Shown: one piece after another, positions 45,749 through 51,299 of the stretch
How the letters are laid out: every line of letters starts with the position of its first letter
Numbering within the stretch: position 1 is the first letter of the stretch
From: Acidovorax sp. Leaf78
GTDB lineage: Bacteria; Pseudomonadota; Gammaproteobacteria; Burkholderiales; Burkholderiaceae_C
Assembly (NCBI RefSeq): GCF_001422735.1
Contig: NZ_LMLZ01000013.1
Coordinates: forward strand, 1-51,299
DNA length: 51,299 nucleotides
Reading direction: 5' to 3'
The notes under the pieces: generated by a model
What the model saw: the letters and a program-made list of their open reading frames with translations, nothing else
Databases searched by the model: none
What the model was told of the DNA's origin: nothing
Program-made: the position numbers and the translations under genes

Positions 45749-46566
45749 CCATCCGCCGCACCCCTGCACCATCGACCCGCCGCCTGACCCTGGGCGTGCT
45801 CGCCGCCGCCGGCCTGTCGGCCGCGCTCATGGCACCCGCTGCCCACGCGCAGAACGCACTGGACAACATCCTCAAGGCCAAGGAAATCAAGATCGCCATC
45901 CCCACCGACTACCCGCCCTACGGCTTCGTCGGCACCGACCTCAAGCCCCAGGGCCTGGATGTGGAAATGGCCAACTACATTGCTGCCAAGCTGGGTGTGA
46001 AGGTCGAGCTGATCCCCGTGACGAGCGCCAACCGCATCCCCTACCTGCAGACGCAGAAGGCCGACCTCGTGATCTCCACGCTGGGCAAGAACCCCGAGCG
46101 CGAGAAAGTGATCGACTTCACCGCGTCGTATGCGCCTTTCTTCCAGGCCGTGTTCGCCAGCAAGAGCCTGTCGATCAAGAGCTTTGCCGACCTGACCGGC
46201 AAGTCGGTCGCCGTGACGCGTGGCGCGATGGAAGACCAGGAGCTGGGCAAGGTCGCGCCCGCTGGCGTGGACGTGAAGCGCTTCGAAGACCACGCCGCCA
46301 GCATCTCGGCCTTCGTGTCGGGCCAGACGCAGGCCATCGCCACCAGCGCCTCCACGGCCGGCACCATCATGATGAAGAACCCCAACCTGCAGACCGAATA
46401 CAAGCTGCTGCTGAAAGACAGCCCCAACTTCATCGGCGTGGCCAAGGGCGAGGACAAGCTGCGCCTGCGAGTGAACGAGATCATTGCCGAGGCGAAGAAG
46501 TCCGGCGACATCGACAAGCTGTCGAGCAAGTGGCTGGGCCGCCCCGCAGGTGAATTGCCTCTGTGA
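45745..46566 (+). CDS. Amino-acid ABC transporter substrate-binding protein
   Basis: This 273-residue periplasmic protein begins with a signal peptide ending APAAHA-Q. The mature part has the family-3 binding motif IKIAIPTDYPPYGFVGTDL, then GLDVEMANYIAAKLGV and LGKNPEREKVIDFTASYAPF. It binds a polar amino acid or related compound. Its ATG overlaps the regulator stop by four bases (ATGA). A 214-base gap with a REP element separates it from the permease genes, which probably belong to the same system. Confidence 0.93.
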   Translation: MTIRRTPAPSTRRLTLGVLAAAGLSAALMAPAAHAQNALDNILKAKEIKIAIPTDYPPYGFVGTDLKPQGLDVEMANYIAAKLGVKVELIPVTSANRIPYLQTQKADLVISTLGKNPEREKVIDFTASYAPFFQAVFASKSLSIKSFADLTGKSVAVTRGAMEDQELGKVAPAGVDVKRFEDHAASISAFVSGQTQAIATSASTAGTIMMKNPNLQTEYKLLLKDSPNFIGVAKGEDKLRLRVNEIIAEAKKSGDIDKLSSKWLGRPAGELPL

Positions 46567-46660
46567 TCAACGGCGCGTTGTGACTCCTCCCCATCGTTCA
46601 GGCTGATGAGCCTGTGGAAGCCGCTCTCTGCGTGCTGTGTGCGCTGTGTGCGCGCCCTGG

Positions 46661-46684
46661 CTTCGACAGGCTCAGCCCGAACGG
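46661..46684 (+). repeat. REP element, copy 4
   Basis: CTTCGACAGGCTCAGCCC continues with GAACGG. It is identical to the copy inside the helicase gene. It lies between the binding-protein and first permease genes, where a hairpin could set unequal expression of the two parts. Confidence 0.9.
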
Positions 46685-46780
46685 GTGTGAGGGCGCTGGC
46701 GGAGGCCGTGAAGGTGCTATCCCGCCATCCATGACGCGCACTGCAGGACACAGGCATCCACAACCTAAGCCGCTAGCACC

Positions 46781-47455
46781 ATGTTGATCCAACTCGACTT
46801 CTCTGCCGTGCTCTCGTCCTGGCCGCTGCTGGTGCGTGGCCTGGTGTGGACCATCGGCCTCACCGTGGTGGGCACCGTGCTGGGCCTGCTGCTGGGCACG
46901 GCCTGTGCCTGGGCGCGTGCCCGCAATCTCGGCCCGCGCGCGGCGCCGCTGCGCTGGGCGGTGGCAACCTATGTGGAGCTGGTGCGCAATACGCCGTTCA
47001 TCGTGCAGCTGTTCTTCCTGTTCTTCGGGCTGCCGGCGCTGGGCCTCAAGCTCTCGCCCGAGGTCGCGTCGGTGCTGGCCATGGTGATCAACCTGGGCGC
47101 GTACTCGGCCGAGATCATCCGCGCCGGCATCGAGGCCACGCCGCGCGGCCAGATTGAGGCTGCGCAGAGCCTGGCGCTCACGCCCGGCCAGACCTTCCGG
47201 CGCGTGGTGCTGCCGCCCGCGCTGCTCAAGGTGTGGCCTGCGATGGTCAGCCAGATCATCATCGTGATGCTGGGCTCGGCCGTGTGCGGCCAGATCTCCA
47301 CGCCCGAGCTGAGCTACGCCGCCAACCTCATTTCAAGCAACACCTTCCGCGCGTTCGAGGCCTTCATCCTGGCCACGCTGGTGTACCTGGCACTGTCCAT
47401 GCTCACCCGCCGCCTGCTGATGTGGGTGGGAGCGCGTTTTCTGGTGGGGAGGTAG
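46781..47455 (+). CDS. Amino-acid ABC transporter permease
   Basis: This 224-residue inner-membrane permease is of the HisMQ type. Helices run through LLVRGLVWTIGLTVVGTVLGLLLG, then VATYVELVRNTPFIVQLFFLFF and later repeats. The EAA loop reads EAAQSLALTPGQTFRRVVLPPAL, which contacts the ATPase. It probably pairs with the next permease to form the channel. The ribosome site is weak (AGCCGCTAGC). The gene is separated from the binding protein by a REP-containing gap. Confidence 0.93.
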   Translation: MLIQLDFSAVLSSWPLLVRGLVWTIGLTVVGTVLGLLLGTACAWARARNLGPRAAPLRWAVATYVELVRNTPFIVQLFFLFFGLPALGLKLSPEVASVLAMVINLGAYSAEIIRAGIEATPRGQIEAAQSLALTPGQTFRRVVLPPALLKVWPAMVSQIIIVMLGSAVCGQISTPELSYAANLISSNTFRAFEAFILATLVYLALSMLTRRLLMWVGARFLVGR

Positions 47456-47461
47456 ATCGCC

Positions 47462-48098
47462 ATGGTTGACTTTTCGTTGTGGGACATCCTGCGCAACCTG
47501 CTGCTGGCCGCGCGCTGGACGGTGTCGCTCTCGCTCATTGCCTTCATCGGCGGCGGCCTGGTGGGCCTGTTGCTGCTGGTGCTGCGCCTTTCCAAGATGC
47601 GCGGCACCGAGCGGCTCATCGGCGCCTACGTGCAGGTGTTCCAGGGCACGCCGCTGCTCATGCAGCTGTTCCTCGCGTACTTCGGCATCGCGCTGTTCGG
47701 CATCAAGACATCGCCGTGGACGGCGGCTGCGTTTGCTCTCACGCTCTACACCAGTGCCTACCTTACCGAGATCTGGCGCGGCTGCGTGGCGTCCATCCCC
47801 AAGGGCCAGTGGGAGGCCGCGCAGAGCCTGGCGCTCAACTTCGGCGAGCAGCTGCGCCACGTGGTGCTGCCCCAGGCGCTGCGCATTGCGGTGCCGCCCA
47901 CGGTGGGCTTTCTGGTGCAGGTGATCAAGGGCACGGCGCTGGCGTCGGTGATCGGTTTTGTCGAACTGACGAAGGCGGGCAGCATGATCTCCAACGCCAC
48001 CTACCAGCCCTTCCTCGTCTACGCCTGCGTGGCCCTGCTGTACTTTGTGTTGTGCTTCCCGGTGAGCCTGGTCGCGCAGTCCCTTGAAAGGAAACTCC

Positions 48099-48115
<17 letters not shown>
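47462..48115 (+). CDS. Amino-acid ABC transporter permease
   Basis: This is the second HisMQ-type permease, 217 residues. Helices include LLLAARWTVSLSLIAFIGGGLVGLLL, with QVFQGTPLLMQLFLAYFGI and the EAA loop EAAQSLALNFGEQLRHVVLPQALRIAVPP, of which EAAQSLALNFGEQ is diagnostic. It starts six bases after the first permease and overlaps the ATPase gene by 17 bases, so the three are translated together. Confidence 0.93.
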
Positions 48116-48896
<781 letters not shown>

Positions 48897-48949
48897 GTGG
48901 CGCCGAGCTGCCGAGCTCCACTGATCTGCGCGATCGGCCCACGCGCAAG

Positions 48950-48987
48950 AGCCTGCCCACGCCCTGGAGTTCCAGCGCGGGCAGGCT
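48950..48987 (+). terminator. Stable hairpin after the ABC importer operon
   Basis: AGCCTGCC, CGC and CTGG pair in order with CCAG, GCG and GGCAGGCT, around the loop AGTT, leaving only small bulges. No T-run follows, so it may stop transcription with Rho or protect the 3' end. Confidence 0.5.
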
Positions 48988-49087
48988 CACGAACCCGCGT
49001 TACAAACGCCGGGCCCGCATAAAACGTGTGGGTAGCGCCGTGGCTTAGGGCGTGGCGGCCCTGTGCGGTGGCGTCAGTGCAGGGGCA

Positions 49088-49450
49088 TCAGGAGTTGGCG
49101 CCTTTCTCGAATTCGGCGCGGGACAGGGTGCCGCTCTTGTCGGCGTCCAGCTCCTTGAAGCGCTGCACGATGGCCGGCAGTTTGGCGGCTTCCTGCGTGC
49201 TGAGCTGGCCGTCCTTGTTCACATCGGCCCGGTCAAAGGCCGCGGTGGAAGCGGTGGATTGAGGGGCCGGCACGAGGGCCGGTCCGGTGGAATTTTTGGA
49301 GCCAGCCTGGGGCGCAGTCTTTTCACTGGGGCCGAACTGGGGCGAAGACGTCTGTGCTTGCAATGCGCCCACGCCGCCCAGAGAAAGGGCCGCGAAAAGC
49401 ATCACGCTGCGCGTGTCGAACGAATAGGTGCGTCGTTGCAGTGCCTTCAT
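49088..49450 (-). CDS. Exported EF-hand protein with two calcium loops
   Basis: This 120-residue protein has a basic start and hydrophobic segment SVMLFAALSLGGVGALQAQ, a probable signal peptide. After a proline/serine-rich linker come two full EF-hand loops, DVNKDGQLSTQE and DADKSGTLSRAE, with canonical ligands at positions 1, 3, 5, 9 and 12. It probably binds calcium in the periplasm. It is divergent from a second EF-hand gene, 370 bases away. Confidence 0.88.
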   Translation of the reverse strand: MKALQRRTYSFDTRSVMLFAALSLGGVGALQAQTSSPQFGPSEKTAPQAGSKNSTGPALVPAPQSTASTAAFDRADVNKDGQLSTQEAAKLPAIVQRFKELDADKSGTLSRAEFEKGANS

Positions 49451-49820
49451 GGAAGTGGATTCCTTCGAAGTTGAACAGGGCTCTATTGCACCGCAGCAAG
49501 GGCCTCAGTACCAGCACTCTTGCCTGCTGTTGCCTTACCCAACATTTGCCATCGTGGTGTAACTGCCAGGGCCTGTTTTGTGGAGCAATGCATCGTGCAT
49601 GTAGCCAAACGTACCGCCTCTCACAGCGGCCCCCGTGGCGTTCAAAACGACTGGCTGGCGGGGTTTTCACCGGTAACTGAGCGCCCCGCACGCTGACCAG
49701 CGTGACCGCGAAAGTCCTACACCGTGCTGGCGCATCGCTTCCAACAATGAACTCCAAGCCCGCAACAGTTGCGTGCTTCATTTAACCCTGTTGTGTCACT
49801 GATCAATCAAGGAGCCATCC
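49451..49820. other. 370-base gap between divergent EF-hand genes
   Basis: I find no supported gene or known RNA here. It contains the two promoters, and is slightly more AT-rich near 49780, ahead of the second EF-hand gene. Confidence 0.5.
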
Positions 49821-50258
49821 ATGCAAAAGCAAACCCTCATCGCCGCCCTCGCCACCATTGCCTGCACGGCCGCCCTGGCCCAGGCTCCCAATGCCCCACG
49901 TCCTCCATCGGAAGTGAATCCTGCCGCATCGGGTGGCCCCGCAGCGGCCAACGCACAAAACAAGGCCGATGACCGCGCTGCACGCAGCACCGCCACCCCT
50001 GCCAACCCTGCCGCCGGTGACGGCCGCGGCGCCCCTGTGGCCGAGATCAACCCCAGCGCGTCTGGTGGCAAGGCTGCGGCCAAGGCAGACACCCGCGTCA
50101 ACGCCCGCCTGATGGACACCAACGGCGACGGCATGGTGTCTCGCGCTGAATGGGATGCGTACCACACATCGTCCTGGAACAACATGAAGCCCACGGGCTC
50201 GGGCGTGTCGACCGCCGACATCGACCGCATGAACCGCACGCCCACCACGACCCACTAA
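49821..50258 (+). CDS. Exported EF-hand protein with one calcium loop
   Basis: This 145-residue protein has an AAGGAG ribosome site and a signal peptide ending CTAALAQ. A low-complexity alanine/proline region holds two related short repeats, EVNPAASGG and EINPSASGG. One canonical EF-hand loop, DTNGDGMVSRAE, lies near the C-terminus, followed by WDAYHTSSWNNM. It is probably a small periplasmic calcium-binding protein. A strong terminator follows. Confidence 0.88.
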   Translation: MQKQTLIAALATIACTAALAQAPNAPRPPSEVNPAASGGPAAANAQNKADDRAARSTATPANPAAGDGRGAPVAEINPSASGGKAAAKADTRVNARLMDTNGDGMVSRAEWDAYHTSSWNNMKPTGSGVSTADIDRMNRTPTTTH

Positions 50259-50313
50259 AGTCGTGGACGGCTGTTTGCAGGGGGCGCTGGCCAGCTAGCT
50301 CCCTCTGCGCAAA

Positions 50314-50365
50314 GCCCGCACCCACTGATCCACTTTGCGGTGAGTCAGTGGGTGCGGGCATTTTG
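50314..50365 (+). terminator. Strong hairpin terminator after the EF-hand gene
   Basis: GCCCGCACCCACTGA pairs exactly with TCAGTGGGTGCGGGC, 15 bases on each side, around a 16-base loop, followed by ATTTTG. It lies 55 bases after the stop. Confidence 0.85.
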
Positions 50366-50488
50366 CTGCGGCGTGGCTGTACAAGTCTTGACGGAGCCTG
50401 TGGCGCAAAATTAGGTCTGCACAGTTTCAGGCTGGCAGCTTGCGATGACGCAAGTGCGCAGACCGCCACCCTTTATCTCAAGGCACCC

Positions 50489-51058
50489 ATGGGCAACCGA
50501 CTCACACAAATCGCCACACGCACCGGCGACGCCGGCACCACAGGCCTGGGCAACAACGAACGCGTCTCCAAAGACAGCCTGCGCATCCACGCGCTGGGCG
50601 ATGTGGATGAACTCAACTCCCACATCGGCCTGCTGCTGTGCGAGCCCCTGCCCAGCGATGTTCGCACCCTGCTTGTCGAGATACAGCACCAGCTCTTCAA
50701 CTTGGGCGGCGAGCTGTCGATCCCTGGCTTCGAACTGCTCAAGCTCCAGGCGGTGCTGGACCTGGACGAGGCCCTGGCGCACCACAACGCCGCGCTGCCG
50801 CGCCTTCAGGAATTCATCCTGCCCGCCGGCACCCGCGCCGCAGCCCAGGCCCACGTCTGCCGCACCGTGGCGCGCAGGGCCGAAAGGGTGGTGGTCGCCC
50901 TGGGCACCGCCGAGCCGCTGAATGACGCCCCGCGCCAATACCTGAACCGCCTGTCGGACTTGCTGTTCGTCCTGGCCCGCGTGCTCAACCGCATGGACGG
51001 CGGCGACGACGTGTACTGGAAAAGCGAGCGCCTTGCGGCGCAGAATGCTACTGAATAG
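50489..51058 (+). CDS. Cob(I)alamin adenosyltransferase, PduO type
   Basis: This 189-residue enzyme transfers the adenosyl group of ATP to reduced cobalamin to make coenzyme B12. The P-loop-like N-terminus TRTGDAGTTGLGNNERVSKDS and the HALGDVDELNSHIGLL motif are diagnostic of PduO; CRTVARRAERVVVAL and YLNRLSDLLFVLARVLN are the C-terminal helices. It is cytoplasmic and forms trimers in characterised homologues. No other cobalamin genes or riboswitch are nearby. ATG 50489 has an AAGG site. The last residues and stop codon are within a dispersed repeat. Confidence 0.95.
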   Translation: MGNRLTQIATRTGDAGTTGLGNNERVSKDSLRIHALGDVDELNSHIGLLLCEPLPSDVRTLLVEIQHQLFNLGGELSIPGFELLKLQAVLDLDEALAHHNAALPRLQEFILPAGTRAAAQAHVCRTVARRAERVVVALGTAEPLNDAPRQYLNRLSDLLFVLARVLNRMDGGDDVYWKSERLAAQNATE

Positions 51059-51096
51059 ATAGCTGCTTGCGGTTTTTGGCGGGTCGCTGCAAGCCG
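51044..51096 (+). repeat. AT-core/AGCGCT-type repeat, copy 6
   Basis: ATGCTACTGAATAGATAGCT is followed by GCTTGCGG and the arm GCTGCAAGC. It provides the final codons and stop of the adenosyltransferase gene. It is more diverged than copies 1, 3 and 5. Confidence 0.65.
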
Positions 51097-51159
51097 ATTG
51101 CATCCAGAGTCGGTATTGCGCACAGCCCGTTGTGACTGGCACGCTGCCAACACCAGGGA

Positions 51160-51269
51160 CACCGTGGAACTGGCTTGTATGGTGGAGGTGTTGGGGTGGA
51201 GGGCCTGAGTACCGGCTATCGGCTTTGACCGACTGGCGAAGATAGCCCCCACCCCGCCCCTGAGCGTCG
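51160..51269 (-). repeat. Right arm of the 110-bp terminal inverted repeat
   Basis: This is the reverse complement of bases 1-110 with two differences seen. The plus strand contains TTGTATGGTGGAGGTGTTGG. Thirty further bases follow to the window end, which cannot be compared with sequence left of base 1. Confidence 0.9.
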
Positions 51270-51299
51270 ATAAGGAACTGAGCCGCACCTCAGCGCCGA

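Noticed and set aside
50366..50488. Possible cobalamin riboswitch ahead of the adenosyltransferase gene
   Set aside because: No B12-box-like sequence was seen, and the leader of about 120 bases after the terminator is too short for a full element.

Overview
This 51.3 kb stretch looks like ordinary chromosome from a high-GC beta-proteobacterium, most likely family Comamonadaceae (Acidovorax-like). Three things point there: the gene content (monomeric NADP isocitrate dehydrogenase, an orphan Bug-type tricarboxylate-binding protein, PepSY/DUF3325/DUF3649 iron-linked genes, a DUF993 operon), strong third-position GC, and the intergenic repeats. One repeat family has an AT-rich core followed by an AGCGCT stem (six copies); another is a REP element with the core CGACAGGCTCAGCCCGAA. 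I saw no phage genes, transposases, CRISPR arrays, rRNA or convincing tRNA. The first 110 bases are repeated, inverted and nearly identical, at 51160-51269, so the piece is bounded by repeats. That suggests an assembly contig ending in a dispersed repeat, or a segment that could invert.

Layout. 185-1939: lipoprotein hydrolase and a small secreted DUF4952-like protein. 1955-4928: flavin reductase, then an AraC regulator divergent from an MFS exporter. 5109-7089: unknown protein, VOC-fold protein, DUF1993 protein. 7091-7352: 84-bp tandem repeat and a REP. 7416-9756: three-gene membrane operon (DUF3649, PepSY, DUF3325) of the kind linked to siderophore uptake, with a Fur-like site upstream. 10014-11871: KaiC-like double ATPase with a stand-alone receiver protein. 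11981-17427: TetR regulator, Bug binding protein, Gfo/Idh dehydrogenase, DUF993 protein and TIM-barrel isomerase. Matching palindromes in the TetR and Bug promoters suggest one regulon for uptake and oxidation of an unidentified carbohydrate-like or carboxylate compound. 17569-20149: Lrp regulator divergent from a lipoprotein gamma-glutamyltransferase. 20316-24130: two exported hydrolases around a LysR regulator. 24339-26576: icd.

26875-34424 is the most coherent block. It is a tightly coupled DNA-repair operon: beta-CASP exonuclease, ATP-dependent ligase, Lhr-type helicase and PdeM phosphoesterase. Two uncharacterised genes follow; the last is a Sel1-repeat gene broken by a 2-base frameshift. 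REP elements sit in frame inside both the ligase and the helicase.

34676-38369: BON-like exported protein, a DUF4056-like protein with a membrane-anchored partner, and an orphan family-5 solute-binding protein. 38747-40604: ArsR regulator with a YnfA transporter, divergent from NIPSNAP and ABM genes; a perfect 8-8-8 palindrome overlaps the ArsR start. 40649-44511: phosphoesterase, membrane protein, hydrolase and FAD-dependent 2-hydroxyacid dehydrogenase. 44885-48896: GntR/FCD regulator with a complete polar amino-acid ABC importer. 49088-50258: two divergent EF-hand proteins. 50489-51058: PduO-type cobalamin adenosyltransferase.

All functions are read from sequence motifs and memory of families; no search was run.
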